From contig OZ257260.1 of NCBI GenBank assembly GCA_965279735.1, positions 434,001 through 498,000 on the forward strand: 64,000 nucleotides of DNA. Direction: 5' to 3'. The position numbers were made by a program, and so were the translations under genes. Source of the DNA: CAIUGU01 sp965279735 (GTDB lineage Bacteria > Pseudomonadota > Gammaproteobacteria > Steroidobacterales > Steroidobacteraceae). The notes beneath the pieces are model-generated. The model saw only the letters and a list, made by a program, of their open reading frames with translations. It searched no databases and had not been told where the DNA came from. Positions 16,038 to 25,903 of this stretch are shown piece by piece; positions within the stretch are counted from its first letter, which is position 1, and each line of letters begins with the position of its first letter.

Positions 16038-17651
16038 ATGAAGCAGCAACTTGAATTTGTGATGGAACAGCTGAGCGGGGCCTGGCGGTTTCGCTGGGTC
16101 GGCATGGCCGTTGCCTGGGCGATCTGCCTCGCCGGTTGGCTCATTGTTCTCATCATCCCCAACAGCTATGAAGCGTCCGCGCGGGTATTCGTCGATACCC
16201 AGACCGCGCTGGGCGCTGCCACCAGTGGCATCACTCTGGATTCGAGCGTCGAGTCACAGATCCAGCGGGTCAGGCAGGCACTCCTCGGTGGCCCGCAGCT
16301 TTCAAAGGTTGCAGACGAAACCAACCTGACGGCGCTCGCCATTACTCCGCAGGATCGCCAGAATGTCGTCGAGCATTTGCGGGACCAGATCCTGATCGAC
16401 AGTGCCATTACACCTGGAAGTGCCGGCACGGGTCTTTACATCATTTCCTACAGTAACCGGGATAGGGATACGAGCCTGAGGGTAGTCGACAGCCTGGTGA
16501 ATGCCTTTGTCGAAGGTGCACTGGGGGGCAAGCGCGAGGGCTCGGAGCAGGCGCAGAAATTTCTGGTCGATCAGATTGCCGACTACGAGAGCCGGCTTCG
16601 CCAGGCTGAAGAACGGCTGGCTACCTTCAAGAAGGACAACGTCGGTCTGATGCCCGGAGCGCAGGGCGATTACTTCACACGGCTCCAGGCAGAAACAGAC
16701 GCACTCACCAAGGCCCAAACCGATCTTTCCGTAGCAACTCGCAGACGGGACGAACTCCAGCGGCAGCTGCGAGGAGAGCAACCCCTTCTCACTTCTACAG
16801 ATGGCGGATCGAGTTCGGTGCCCAGTGCCCCCACCGGCGCCGGGGGCGATACCGCGACACGGATTCGTGAAACGCAACAGCGCCTTGACGAGCTCCTGCT
16901 GCGGTTTACCGACAAACATCCTGACGTGGTTTCGTTGCGGGCCGCCCTGCAGGATCTTGAAAAACGCCAGGCTGAAGAGATCGCGGCGGCCCAGCGGGGC
17001 GACGCGGGAGCAGCAGCCCGCATCGGGCTCAATTCAAATCCCGTGTTCCAGAATCTCCAGCTTCAGTACAACCAGGTTCAGGTCGAAATGGCCGCGTTAC
17101 GTGCCGATATCAGTGACCGGCAGAAACGCACCGAATCTTTGCGCGGCTTGATCAATACGGCCCCTGAAGTGGAGGCGGAGTTTTCCCGCCTGGACCGAGA
17201 CTATGGCGTGATCAAGACCCAGTACCAGTCATTGGTCGAGCGCCTTGGGCGCGCGCGCCTCGGAGAAGAAGCGGCCGAAACGGGTGTCATTCGTTTCGAA
17301 GTGATCGAGCCGCCGAGAGCCGGCTTCGAGCCCACTGCTCCCAAGCGACCCTTGCTCGCAGCTGCGGCTCTGTTTGTGGGGCTGGTGGCAGGAGCGGGGG
17401 TGGCTTACCTGCTGAACATGGTGCGCCCTGTATTTGCGGGTTCGCGCCAGTTGAACGAGATCACCGGCCTTCCGGTTCTGGGTGTCGTGAGCATGACATG
17501 GATCGAAAGATACGATGTGCAGGCGCGAAAGAATGCATTGGTCTTTTCGGCCGCGGCTGTCGCGCTTGTCATGCTGGGCGGCATATTCATGCTGGTGCAG
17601 AACGCCTTGGTGCTCCCCATTCAAGCCTCGATCCAGCAATGGATGACCTAG
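16038..17651 (+). CDS. XrtA-associated polysaccharide chain-length determinant (Wzz/GNVR type)
   Basis: A 537-residue inner-membrane co-polymerase. It has an N-terminal membrane segment (about 20-42), a long periplasmic coiled-coil region with the Wzz fold and GNVR-like part (about 330-425), and C-terminal membrane segments (about 435-455 and 500-520). The length and N-terminal PNSYEASARVFVDTQT match the PEP-CTERM-linked chain-length family. It sits five bases before its likely partner tyrosine kinase. It would set polymer length together with the Wzy-like protein at 34.5 kb. Confidence 0.9.
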   Translation: MKQQLEFVMEQLSGAWRFRWVGMAVAWAICLAGWLIVLIIPNSYEASARVFVDTQTALGAATSGITLDSSVESQIQRVRQALLGGPQLSKVADETNLTALAITPQDRQNVVEHLRDQILIDSAITPGSAGTGLYIISYSNRDRDTSLRVVDSLVNAFVEGALGGKREGSEQAQKFLVDQIADYESRLRQAEERLATFKKDNVGLMPGAQGDYFTRLQAETDALTKAQTDLSVATRRRDELQRQLRGEQPLLTSTDGGSSSVPSAPTGAGGDTATRIRETQQRLDELLLRFTDKHPDVVSLRAALQDLEKRQAEEIAAAQRGDAGAAARIGLNSNPVFQNLQLQYNQVQVEMAALRADISDRQKRTESLRGLINTAPEVEAEFSRLDRDYGVIKTQYQSLVERLGRARLGEEAAETGVIRFEVIEPPRAGFEPTAPKRPLLAAAALFVGLVAGAGVAYLLNMVRPVFAGSRQLNEITGLPVLGVVSMTWIERYDVQARKNALVFSAAAVALVMLGGIFMLVQNALVLPIQASIQQWMT

Positions 17652-17655
17652 ATTC

Positions 17656-18561
17656 ATGAGCATCGTAGACAGAGCGCTTCGCAAGGCGAAGGACAATGGC
17701 CGACCGCCATCCGCAAATCAGGTGTTCGGAACCGTTGTTGAGGCCCCCATACCTCATCGTGCGCCCGCGCAAGCAGCGCAAGCAGCGCCTGCGGCGCCGG
17801 CCCCGGTGGTTCCTTCCCGCATGGTCTCAATCAACCAGGCGGCGCTGCGCTCCGCGGGACTGCTGCCTCCTGAACACCAGGAGCGGCAGATCGCCAGCCA
17901 GTACCGTCAGATCAAGCGACCTCTGATCGCGGATGCAGTAGGTCGTGGCAAGCCTCGAATCCCCAATGGCCAGCTCATCATGGTCGCAAGCGCCATGCCT
18001 GGCGAAGGCAAGACGTTTACCTCCATCAATCTCGCGTTCAGCATGGCCTTGGAGAAGGACATCCATGTTCTCCTTGTCGACGCCGACGTTGCCAAACCGC
18101 AAGTGAGCAAGCTATTCGGTATCGTCGAAGAGCCTGGATTGCTGGACGCGCTGGTGGATTCCGATATCGATCTCGAGAGCCTGATTCTTGCCACCGATGT
18201 TCCGAATCTCTCTGTGTTGCCGGCAGGCAAGCGCACGGAGGAAGCAACTGAATTGCTTACCAGTGACAGGATGACAGCGGTGACACATGAGCTGGCTCGC
18301 CGCGATCCCACCCGGATAGTGATCTTCGATTCCCCGCCCATCCTTCTGACGACCGAATCACAGGCGCTCGCGCACGTAGTCGGACAGATTGTCGTGGTTG
18401 TGCGGGCGGGTCAAACGCAGCAGCAGGTAGTGCTGGACGCCCTTAGCTACCTGCCCGAGGGCTCGAATATCTCGCTGGTCCTGAATCAAAGCCTGACGAG
18501 GGGCGAGTACGGCTCTTACTATTACGGCTACGGTACGGACCCGCGTCAAAGCGCGGAATAG
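17656..18561 (+). CDS. XrtA-associated tyrosine autokinase (BY-kinase)
   Basis: A 301-residue cytoplasmic bacterial tyrosine kinase. Walker A is ASAMPGEGKTFTS near residues 112-124, the second Walker motif is VLLVDADVAKP near 137-147, and FDSPPI is near 222-227. The C-terminus has the Tyr cluster (YGSYYYGYG) that is autophosphorylated in such kinases. The N-terminal MSIVDRALRKAK is the signature of the exosortase-associated group. It would control polymerisation and export through the adjacent chain-length protein. Confidence 0.92.
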   Translation: MSIVDRALRKAKDNGRPPSANQVFGTVVEAPIPHRAPAQAAQAAPAAPAPVVPSRMVSINQAALRSAGLLPPEHQERQIASQYRQIKRPLIADAVGRGKPRIPNGQLIMVASAMPGEGKTFTSINLAFSMALEKDIHVLLVDADVAKPQVSKLFGIVEEPGLLDALVDSDIDLESLILATDVPNLSVLPAGKRTEEATELLTSDRMTAVTHELARRDPTRIVIFDSPPILLTTESQALAHVVGQIVVVVRAGQTQQQVVLDALSYLPEGSNISLVLNQSLTRGEYGSYYYGYGTDPRQSAE

Positions 18562-18686
18562 CGTCGGCCCCAGCAGGCCTATTTCGGCGGGAAAGTCGTC
18601 GATTTTCTTTACAATCCATCGACTTCGGCGTCCTTTTCGGCACGCCACATTCAAGGAAATGGGAGTCGGTTATCGGATTGGCCCCG

Positions 18687-18702
18687 TGGCAGTCATTAAG
18701 CT
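18687..18702 (+). promoter_or_regulatory. Weak sigma-54-like site before the sugar-synthesis operon
   Basis: TGGCAGTCATTAAGCT has GG and GC exactly 10 bases apart and a good -24 half, but its -12 half (AAGC) departs from TTGC. It is 65 bases before the ATG at 18767. It may be chance. Confidence 0.25.
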
Positions 18703-18766
18703 TCGCAGGCAAGAATTCGGGCGCTAGCGGCGCTTTCGTCCAACTTGAACGCAGCGAGGACCTAAC

Positions 18767-19885
18767 GTGATTCCATTCGTCGACCTGAAGGCCCAGTACA
18801 CCAGCATCAAGGATGAGGTGAATGCCGCCATCCAGGGAATCCTGGACAGCTGCCAGTTCACCCTCGGCAACGAGGTGGTTGCCTTCGAGAAGGAATTCGC
18901 CACGTATTCCGGCGCACAGCACGGCATGGGTGTGAATACCGGCACCAGCGCGCTGCACCTGTCGTTGCTCGCCGCTGATATTGGCCCCGGCGACGAAGTC
19001 ATCACCGTTCCTTTCACGTTCGTAGCGTCGGTCGCTGCGATCTACTACACGGGCGCCACGCCCGTCTTCGTGGATATTGATCCTCGCACCTACACGATGG
19101 ATCCTGCCGCGGTCGAGGCGGCGATTACGCCTCGTACCCGCGCCATTATTCCGGTCCATCTGTACGGCCAGATGGCCGACATGGATCGCATCCTCGCCAT
19201 CGCGAAAAAGCACAATCTGGTGGTGATCGAGGACGCGTGCCAGGCACATGGTGCCGAGTACAAAGGCAAGCGAGCTGGCAGCATGGGCGACATGGGCTGC
19301 TTCAGTTTCTATCCCGGCAAGAACCTGGGCGCTTACGGCGAAGGCGGCATGGTCGTCACGAACAACGACGCCTATGCACGCAAGATCCGCATGCTGCGCG
19401 ACTGGGGTGCGGAGAAGAAATATCAGCACGTGCTGAAGGGCTACAACTATCGTCTGGAAGGCATCCAGGGCGCAGTGCTGAGAGTGAAGCTCAAGTATCT
19501 CGAGGGCTGGACGGAAGCCCGCCGTACTGCCGCTGCGAACTACAATCGCTTTCTGGCTGGCAGCGGCGTACCCACTCCCTTTGCCGAATCCCACAATCGG
19601 CACGTCTACCACATCTATGCGATTCGAACTGACAATCGGCAGGCCTGGCAGGACGCGTTGAACGCCCAGGGCATCCAGAACGGCATTCATTATCCGATTC
19701 CCGTCCACTTGCTTCCTGCGTATGCGGATCTCGGTTACAAGGCCGGCCAGTTTCCGCACTCGGAGAAGGCTGCGAGTGAAGAGCTTTCCCTGCCGATCTA
19801 TCCCGAATTGACCGAAAAGCAATGCGCGACCGTGGCGAATGCCGTCAAGGCACTTGCGGCGGGTCAGCTCAAGGCAGCGGTCTAG
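18767..19885 (+). CDS. DegT/DnrJ/EryC1/StrS-type sugar aminotransferase (WbpE-like)
   Basis: A 372-residue PLP enzyme that transfers an amino group from glutamate to a keto-sugar nucleotide. The likely PLP-binding Lys is near residue 185 in the FYPGKNLGAYGEGG motif. The N-terminal MIPFVDLKAQYTSI is typical of the VioA/WbpE/DegT group. It heads a run of sugar-synthesis genes on the plus strand. Homologues of its probable pathway partners (oxidoreductase and acetyltransferase) lie on the minus strand at 46.2-47.8 kb. That would suit a 2,3-diamino or other diacetamido sugar, but the substrate is inferred. Confidence 0.9.
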   Translation: MIPFVDLKAQYTSIKDEVNAAIQGILDSCQFTLGNEVVAFEKEFATYSGAQHGMGVNTGTSALHLSLLAADIGPGDEVITVPFTFVASVAAIYYTGATPVFVDIDPRTYTMDPAAVEAAITPRTRAIIPVHLYGQMADMDRILAIAKKHNLVVIEDACQAHGAEYKGKRAGSMGDMGCFSFYPGKNLGAYGEGGMVVTNNDAYARKIRMLRDWGAEKKYQHVLKGYNYRLEGIQGAVLRVKLKYLEGWTEARRTAAANYNRFLAGSGVPTPFAESHNRHVYHIYAIRTDNRQAWQDALNAQGIQNGIHYPIPVHLLPAYADLGYKAGQFPHSEKAASEELSLPIYPELTEKQCATVANAVKALAAGQLKAAV

Positions 19886-19889
19886 CGCG

Positions 19890-20537
19890 GTGGCACAAGC
19901 CCCGGCAGGCCCCGAGCAACTCCTGATCTTTCCCTGCAACGGGAATGGATTGGAGGCGCTGGACTGTCTGGGCTCTGCTTACGCCTGCATCGGTTTCGCT
20001 GATGACACGCTACGGAAGCAGCAGGAAGGCGCCTACGGCTATCGCGTTTACGACAGGCAGAAATTGCTCGACCCGCAGGTGAAGGTGCTTGCTGTTCCGG
20101 GCGGCCCCAAATCATTCGGCGAGCGGCGCAATGTCATTGAAGGCTTGAATGTACCAGTGGAAAGGTTTGCGACGGTCGTGCATCCCTCGGCGCAGATTTC
20201 TCCGCTGGCACGCATTGGCCACAACGTCCTGATCATGGCGGGCGTCGTGATTACGAGCAATGCAGTCATCGGCAATCACGTCTGCATCCTGCCGAACACG
20301 GTGGTGCATCACGATGCCGTGATCGGGGACTGGACGCTGATTGGATCCAACGTGACGGTTGCCGGCAGTAGTCAGATCGGCTCGGGGTGCTACGTCGGAA
20401 GCGGTACACGCATCATGAACGGCATCAGCATCGGCGATGGCGCATTGACGGGTCTGGGCAGCAACGTCATTCGCGATGTGGCGGCTCTTGATCGCGTGGC
20501 AGGAAACCCTGCCAGATCACTACGACAGAATTCTTGA
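19890..20537 (+). CDS. NeuD/PglD-type sugar O- or N-acetyltransferase
   Basis: About 215 residues. An N-terminal Rossmann-like part is followed by a left-handed beta-helix of hexapeptide repeats (about 90-205), ending in VAGNPAR. Acetyl-CoA-dependent acetylation of an amino sugar nucleotide is likely. A GTG at 19890, four bases after the previous stop, is preferred. An ATG at 19839 would overlap the aminotransferase gene by 47 bases. Operon position after an aminotransferase supports N-acetylation of its product. Confidence 0.82.
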   Translation: MAQAPAGPEQLLIFPCNGNGLEALDCLGSAYACIGFADDTLRKQQEGAYGYRVYDRQKLLDPQVKVLAVPGGPKSFGERRNVIEGLNVPVERFATVVHPSAQISPLARIGHNVLIMAGVVITSNAVIGNHVCILPNTVVHHDAVIGDWTLIGSNVTVAGSSQIGSGCYVGSGTRIMNGISIGDGALTGLGSNVIRDVAALDRVAGNPARSLRQNS

Positions 20538-20569
20538 AGAACGACTCGGGTCATAACAGGTAATCGGCA

Positions 20570-21544
20570 ATGGAAATCAACGGCTCCCGGATTCTGGTCA
20601 CTGGCGGTTGCGGCCTGATTGGCTCCACCACCATCGACATCCTGCTGCGGGACTACAAGCCTGCGCAGATTGTCATCCTCGACAACCTCAACCGCGGCAC
20701 GCTTGCGAATGTCGAGGAGTCGCTGAAGGACCCCCGTGTCACGCTTCTGCGCGAGGACATTCGCAACGTGGCTGCCGTGAACAAGGCAACGCAGGGCATG
20801 GACGCGGTGATCCACATGGCGACGCTGCGAATCACCGCCTGTGCGGCCGAGCCGCGCGAAGCCCTCGAAGTCATGTGTGACGGTAGCTACAACGTTCTGG
20901 AAGCAGCCCACAATGCAGGCGTGAAGAAGTTCGTAACTGCCTCAAGTGCTTCCGTATACGGCCTGGCAGATACGTTCCCGACCACGGAAGATCATCATCC
21001 GTACAACAACCGGACCTGGTACGGCGCGAGCAAGGTGATGCTGGAAGGCCTGTTGCGCTCGTTCTACGACATGTACGGCCTGCCGTACGTTGCTCATCGG
21101 TATTTCAATGTCTACGGTCCGCGCATGGACATCCACGGCAAATACACCGAAGTGCTGATCCGCTGGATGGAAAGAATTTCCGCAGGGCAGTCACCGCTCG
21201 TGCTCGGCGATGGCAAGACGACCATGGACTTTGTGTACATCGAAGACGTGGCGCGCTCCAACGTTCTTGCGCTGGCTTCTGACGTCAAGGATGAAGTGTT
21301 CAACATCGCCAGCGGAACCGAAACCAGCCTCAACGATCTCGCGGAAGCCCTGCTCAAGGTAATGGGTTCGAACCTGAAGCCGGAGTATGGTCCGGAGCGC
21401 AAGGTAAACCCGGTATCCCGCCGACTCGCCGATACGACGAAGGCGAAGGAAATGCTGGGTTTCGAAGCGTCAGTTGACCTGGAAGAAGGCCTGACCCGTC
21501 TCGTGGCCTGGTGGCAATCCAATCGTCACAAGGCGGCAGCATAA
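20570..21544 (+). CDS. NAD-dependent sugar nucleotide epimerase/dehydratase (extended SDR)
   Basis: A 324-residue Rossmann enzyme. The cofactor loop is TGGCGLIG (about 11-18). The catalytic pair is Y151 and K155 in WYGASK, with the SSASVYG strand before it. It resembles UDP-glucose/UDP-GlcNAc 4-epimerases and 4,6-dehydratases. The exact reaction cannot be fixed from the sequence alone. The stop overlaps the next start by one base (TAATG), so translation is probably coupled. Confidence 0.88.
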   Translation: MEINGSRILVTGGCGLIGSTTIDILLRDYKPAQIVILDNLNRGTLANVEESLKDPRVTLLREDIRNVAAVNKATQGMDAVIHMATLRITACAAEPREALEVMCDGSYNVLEAAHNAGVKKFVTASSASVYGLADTFPTTEDHHPYNNRTWYGASKVMLEGLLRSFYDMYGLPYVAHRYFNVYGPRMDIHGKYTEVLIRWMERISAGQSPLVLGDGKTTMDFVYIEDVARSNVLALASDVKDEVFNIASGTETSLNDLAEALLKVMGSNLKPEYGPERKVNPVSRRLADTTKAKEMLGFEASVDLEEGLTRLVAWWQSNRHKAAA

Positions 21545-22740
21545 TGATTCCGATCAGCAAACCGGTGATGGACGAGCGTGAGGCCGAGGCAGCACGCCGC
21601 GTAATCCTGAGTGGCTGGGTCACGCAGGGTCCTGAAGTGGCTGCATTCGAGAAGGAATTCGCCGCCTATACCGGCGCTGAGTTCGCATGTGCGGTCTCGA
21701 ATTGCACTACTGCGTTGCACCTGGCGTTGCTGGCGGTAGGCGTGCAGCCCGGCGATGAAGTGATCACGGTCAGCCATTCGTTCATTGCGACCGCAAACGT
21801 GGTGCGGTACTGCGGTGCGACGCCGGTCTTCATCGACATCGACGCTGATACTTACAACATGGATCCTGCGCGCATCGAAGCAGCGATCACGCCCCGAACG
21901 CGCGCCATCCTGTGTGTTCACCAGATGGGCATGCCCTGCGATCTGGCCACCATTGTGGCAACAGGGCGCAAGCATGGCCTGCCGGTGATCGAAGACGCCG
22001 CGTGCGCCATCGGTAGCGAGATCATGTGGAACGGACGCTGGGAAAAAGTCGGCAAGCCCCACGGCGACATCGCCTGCTTCTCGTTCCACCCGCGGAAGGT
22101 CGTCAGCACGGGCGACGGGGGCATGATCACCACGTCGAACCGGGAGTGGGACAGCAAGTTTCGTCTGCTCCGCCAGCACGGAATGAGTGTGCCCGATACA
22201 GTGCGGCATGGCTCCGCAAAGATCATTTTCGAGGCCTATCCGATTGTGGGCTACAACTACCGCATGACGGATATCCAGGCGGCTGTCGGACGCGAACAGC
22301 TGAAGCGTTTGCCTGACGTCATTGCACGGCGGCGGGCGATCGCGGATCGATATCGAAAGCTTCTGGGAGCGGTCGCTGGACTGGGTCTTCCTGTCGAGCC
22401 GGAGGTTGCGCGGAGCAACTGGCAAAGTTTCTGCGTACGGTTACCCAACGGCGCGAATCAGCGGGACGTCATGCAGGAAATGCTTGATGCCGGAGTTTCC
22501 TCCCGGCGCGGAATCATGTGCAGCCATCGCGAAGACGCGTACAGCGGCGAGTCGCACAGGCACGATTTGACGCAGTCGGAACGTGCCCAGGATGGATGCG
22601 TAATCCTTCCCCTCTACCCGGCGATGACCGACGCAGACATCGAGTCCGTGGCCTCGGCGTTACGTAACGCATGTGAACGGAGCGGACATGCCGCTGGATC
22701 CGGGATGAAGCCGGAGAAGCGCGCTTCGGCTGGAATCTGA
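21544..22740 (+). CDS. Second DegT/DnrJ/EryC1/StrS-type sugar aminotransferase
   Basis: A 398-residue PLP-dependent enzyme with its likely catalytic Lys at K185 in the FHPRKVVSTGDGG motif. The N-terminal MIPISKPVMDEREAEA is that of perosamine-synthase/PglE-like enzymes. The start at 21544 overlaps the epimerase stop. Together with the SDR gene it may form a keto-sugar to amino-sugar module. It differs clearly from the other aminotransferase at 18.8 kb, so two amino sugars, or two steps, are likely. Confidence 0.9.
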   Translation: MIPISKPVMDEREAEAARRVILSGWVTQGPEVAAFEKEFAAYTGAEFACAVSNCTTALHLALLAVGVQPGDEVITVSHSFIATANVVRYCGATPVFIDIDADTYNMDPARIEAAITPRTRAILCVHQMGMPCDLATIVATGRKHGLPVIEDAACAIGSEIMWNGRWEKVGKPHGDIACFSFHPRKVVSTGDGGMITTSNREWDSKFRLLRQHGMSVPDTVRHGSAKIIFEAYPIVGYNYRMTDIQAAVGREQLKRLPDVIARRRAIADRYRKLLGAVAGLGLPVEPEVARSNWQSFCVRLPNGANQRDVMQEMLDAGVSSRRGIMCSHREDAYSGESHRHDLTQSERAQDGCVILPLYPAMTDADIESVASALRNACERSGHAAGSGMKPEKRASAGI

Positions 22741-22809
22741 TTCGCACGGCGCATTTCGATGACGCAGTCGGCGCGCAAGATCGAAACGTCGGCAGGACAA
22801 GAAAATTCC

Positions 22810-24282
22810 ATGGCGAGTGTAGTGAAAATCCTCGAGGACGGCAGCCACCGGTTCGATCCGGCCCGGCCGGGTCGTAACGGGGCGTTCTCCGCAGGCTTCT
22901 TTGCCGGCACCGTTCTGGCGTGCGATATCCTCGCAATCGCACTCTGTGGCGTTATGGCCCACATGTTTTTCGCCGGGGCAGTGCCACAGGATGCCTTCCG
23001 GAATTTCATGGCTGTGTCCCTGTTCGGGGTGGTAGCCATCCTGGCACTCAACTCAGCCGGGCTCTATCGGTTCGCCGCCATCGTCCAGCCCAAACGCCAG
23101 GTGTTTCGCATTGCCCTCCCTTTGGTGGCAATTTTCCTGCTGCTGGCTGGCGTGGCCGTCGCGTTCGAGGTTTCGATGAACTTCTCTTCCAGGTCGGCCC
23201 TCGCCTGGATATCCGGAACCATCGTCGTCGTAGTTCTGTTCAGGACCCTGGTAGCCCTGTTTGTCCGGTCTTTGGCTCGCACGGGAAAGCTGGGACGCCG
23301 AATCCTCATTTATGGCGCTACCGAGCAGGCCCGGCGATTGATCGAGCGCATCGAGCAACTGGGCGAACCCTGGAATTACATCATCGGCGTGTTCGATGAT
23401 CGTACTTCGAGGGTCGGCCCGAGCATGGGCCGCTATCCAGTCATGGGCAGTCTCGAAGACCTCATCGCGTGGGGCCGCGAGAATACGCTGGATGAGGTTC
23501 TTGTCGCGTTGCCTTGGGCCGCTCAGGCGCGCCTGCTGGCGGTAACGAGGTCGCTTGCGGTGCTGCCTGCGAATATCCGGCTGTGTCCGGAGCTGTTTCA
23601 TGACGACGTCGTTCGTGGGCGCGCCAGCCACCATTTTGGCTTGCCGATGTGGAATGCCTTTGAGAAGCCCATGACGGGTTGGGACGCCATCGGCAAACGC
23701 ATCTTCGACATCCTGGGTGCGGGTGCGCTGCTGCTGGTGGTTTCCCCTCTGTTGCTACTGGTCGCAGCACTCATAAAACTCGAAAGCCGTGGGCCGGTGC
23801 TCTTCAAGCAGAAGCGCTATGGGTTCAACAATGAAGTCATCGAGGTTTACAAGTTCCGCAGCATGCGCCAGGAAGCAGCGGATCCGGATGGCCGCAGACT
23901 GACCGAGCGAAACGATCCGAGGGTCACTCGCGTCGGAAGATTCATTCGCCGGACCAGCATTGATGAATTGCCGCAGATGCTCAATGTCATCCGCGGTGAG
24001 ATGTCCATTGTCGGTCCCAGGCCTCATGCCCTGCGAACTACAGCGGGTGGAAAATTGTGCGAGGATGTGGTCGATCGTTATTCCCGCCGTCACCGGGTCA
24101 AGCCCGGTATCACCGGTTGGGCGCAGGTGAACGGGTTCCGGGGAACGATGGAAGACGAGGAGCACTTGCAGAAGCGGATCGAGAGCGACCTCTACTACAT
24201 CAACAACTGGTCGCCCTGGTTCGATCTCAAGATCATCGCAATGACTTTGTGGATCGTCATTGGCGGACGCAACAGCTACTGA
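22810..24282 (+). CDS. Undecaprenyl-phosphate sugar phosphotransferase (WcaJ-type)
   Basis: Transfers the first sugar-1-phosphate onto undecaprenyl phosphate at the inner membrane. Four to five N-terminal membrane segments (about 25-150) and a nucleotide-binding-like CoA domain (about 155-280) are followed by the bacterial sugar transferase domain (about 295-490). That domain shows KRIFDI, the KFRSM motif, SIDELPQ and SIVGPRP. An ATG at 22810 with AGGACAAG upstream is favoured; an ATG at 22759 would add 17 residues. It probably starts assembly of the repeat unit. The transferred sugar (glucose, galactose or amino sugar) is not known. Confidence 0.9.
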   Translation: MASVVKILEDGSHRFDPARPGRNGAFSAGFFAGTVLACDILAIALCGVMAHMFFAGAVPQDAFRNFMAVSLFGVVAILALNSAGLYRFAAIVQPKRQVFRIALPLVAIFLLLAGVAVAFEVSMNFSSRSALAWISGTIVVVVLFRTLVALFVRSLARTGKLGRRILIYGATEQARRLIERIEQLGEPWNYIIGVFDDRTSRVGPSMGRYPVMGSLEDLIAWGRENTLDEVLVALPWAAQARLLAVTRSLAVLPANIRLCPELFHDDVVRGRASHHFGLPMWNAFEKPMTGWDAIGKRIFDILGAGALLLVVSPLLLLVAALIKLESRGPVLFKQKRYGFNNEVIEVYKFRSMRQEAADPDGRRLTERNDPRVTRVGRFIRRTSIDELPQMLNVIRGEMSIVGPRPHALRTTAGGKLCEDVVDRYSRRHRVKPGITGWAQVNGFRGTMEDEEHLQKRIESDLYYINNWSPWFDLKIIAMTLWIVIGGRNSY

Positions 24283-24394
24283 CCCCTTCGCTCCTCGGCG
24301 GCCAATGCGCCTTGGACACATGGTTGATTGGATGTCCGTGCGCAATCTTTACTGCTTTCCATTCGTTTGACTCGACGGTCCGAAGAGGTTCGAC

Positions 24395-25903
24395 TTGGCA
24401 GAAAAATCGTCGAGCTACCAGCAGATCCTGCGCTCGTCGATATTGGTTGGCGGTGCCTCTGCAATCAATCTCTTCTTCGGCCTGATCCGTAACAAGGCCA
24501 TAGCCGCAATGCTTGGTCCAGCGGGCATCGGCCTGATGGGCCTCTATACGGCCATCTGGGACGTAACCCGCAGCTTTGCCGGCATGGGCGTAAACCAAAG
24601 TGGCGTGCGGCAGATCGCCGACTCGGTTGCAAATGGCGGGATGGAACGCGCTGCTGCTACCGCATATGTGCTGCGCAGAACCTCGGTTGTCCTTGGGACG
24701 CTTGGCGCGGCTGGCTTGCTCCTGTTCGCCGAGCAGGTTTCAACATTGAGCTTTGGTACTCCGGATCGCGCGAATGCAGTTCGCTTGCTGTCCGCTGCAG
24801 TCCTGTTCAGGTTGATCTCGGACGGACAGAGCGCGCTGCTCCAGGGCCTGAGGCGCATCGCCGATCTTGCAAAAGCCGGCGTGCTGGGAGGGCTGTACGG
24901 CACTGTTGCGGCAATAGCCATCGTCTACGCCGTGGGGGAGCGGGGAATTGTACCTGCGCTTGTGGTTGCCGGTGCCCTGAGTGCCATGACAGTGGCGTGG
25001 TACGTCCACCGGTTGCAGATTGCCTCCACGAAGGTTCCGCTTCGAGCCGTTTACGCCGAAGCGGCCAAGCTGCTCAAGCTGGGGTTCGCCTTTATGGTGA
25101 GCGCCTTCGTCATGATGGGTGCGGCGTACGCAGTGCGAGCGATAATATCGAGTTCCAGCGGAATGCACTCCGCAGGTCTCTATCAGGCGGCATGGACATT
25201 GGGAGGGCTCTATACGGGATTCATCCTGCAGGCCATGGGGACTGACTTCTATCCTCGCTTGGTAGGTGCCATCGAGGACCTTGAACTGCGCAACCGGCTG
25301 ACCAATGAACAGATGGCAGCGAGCCTCATGCTGGCTGGGCCGGGCATCATTGCGACCCTGGCGCTCGCCCCCCTGGCGTTGTCGCTTCTTTACAGCGGCG
25401 AATTCCACGATGCCGCCGGAACCCTCCGCTGGATCTGCGTCGGCATGGCGCTTCGAGTGGTCACCTGGCCACCCGGCTTCCTGATCGTTTCAAAGAACGA
25501 ACGCTGGGTTTTCATGGGAACCGAGATCGCGTGGGCTTTGGTCAATGTCGGCTTGACGTTCTATCTCGTCCGGAAAATCGGCATGGAAGGTGCCGGTATT
25601 GCTTTCGCGGCGTCCTATGTGATCCATGGAATCGTGGTCTATACGATTGTGTCCAAACGGTATGGCTTCCGAATGGAGCGCAATACATTTTTGGCGACAA
25701 TTCTTTTTCTAGCTTCGACAGCTGCGGTGCTTTATGGATTTCAGGTGCTAAATGAACCAGTTGCCACAACAGTTGCCATCGCAGTGACGCTCCTGGTCAG
25801 CGTCGTCTCGCTTCGCGCATTAATCACAATGGTGCCAAGGGAGCGCATACCGCCGATCGTTGCCCGCTTCCTCCATCTTCTTCGCATATCGAAGGTGAAA
25901 TAG
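24395..25903 (+). CDS. wzx: Lipid-linked oligosaccharide flippase (Wzx-type)
   Basis: A 502-residue inner-membrane protein with about 12-14 membrane segments, of the polysaccharide-transport (MATE-like/MOP) family. The N-terminal SSILVGGASAINLFFGLIRNKAIA is typical of O-antigen translocases. It would flip the undecaprenyl-linked repeat unit to the periplasm. The start is TTG, preceded by AGAGG. It is part of the same plus-strand run as the sugar transferase. Confidence 0.85.
   Translation: MAEKSSSYQQILRSSILVGGASAINLFFGLIRNKAIAAMLGPAGIGLMGLYTAIWDVTRSFAGMGVNQSGVRQIADSVANGGMERAAATAYVLRRTSVVLGTLGAAGLLLFAEQVSTLSFGTPDRANAVRLLSAAVLFRLISDGQSALLQGLRRIADLAKAGVLGGLYGTVAAIAIVYAVGERGIVPALVVAGALSAMTVAWYVHRLQIASTKVPLRAVYAEAAKLLKLGFAFMVSAFVMMGAAYAVRAIISSSSGMHSAGLYQAAWTLGGLYTGFILQAMGTDFYPRLVGAIEDLELRNRLTNEQMAASLMLAGPGIIATLALAPLALSLLYSGEFHDAAGTLRWICVGMALRVVTWPPGFLIVSKNERWVFMGTEIAWALVNVGLTFYLVRKIGMEGAGIAFAASYVIHGIVVYTIVSKRYGFRMERNTFLATILFLASTAAVLYGFQVLNEPVATTVAIAVTLLVSVVSLRALITMVPRERIPPIVARFLHLLRISKVK

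Noticed and set aside
21733..21743. GGCGGTAGGCG resembling the RfaH ops element
   Set aside because: It lies inside the second aminotransferase coding sequence, not in a leader, and the amino-acid sequence explains it.
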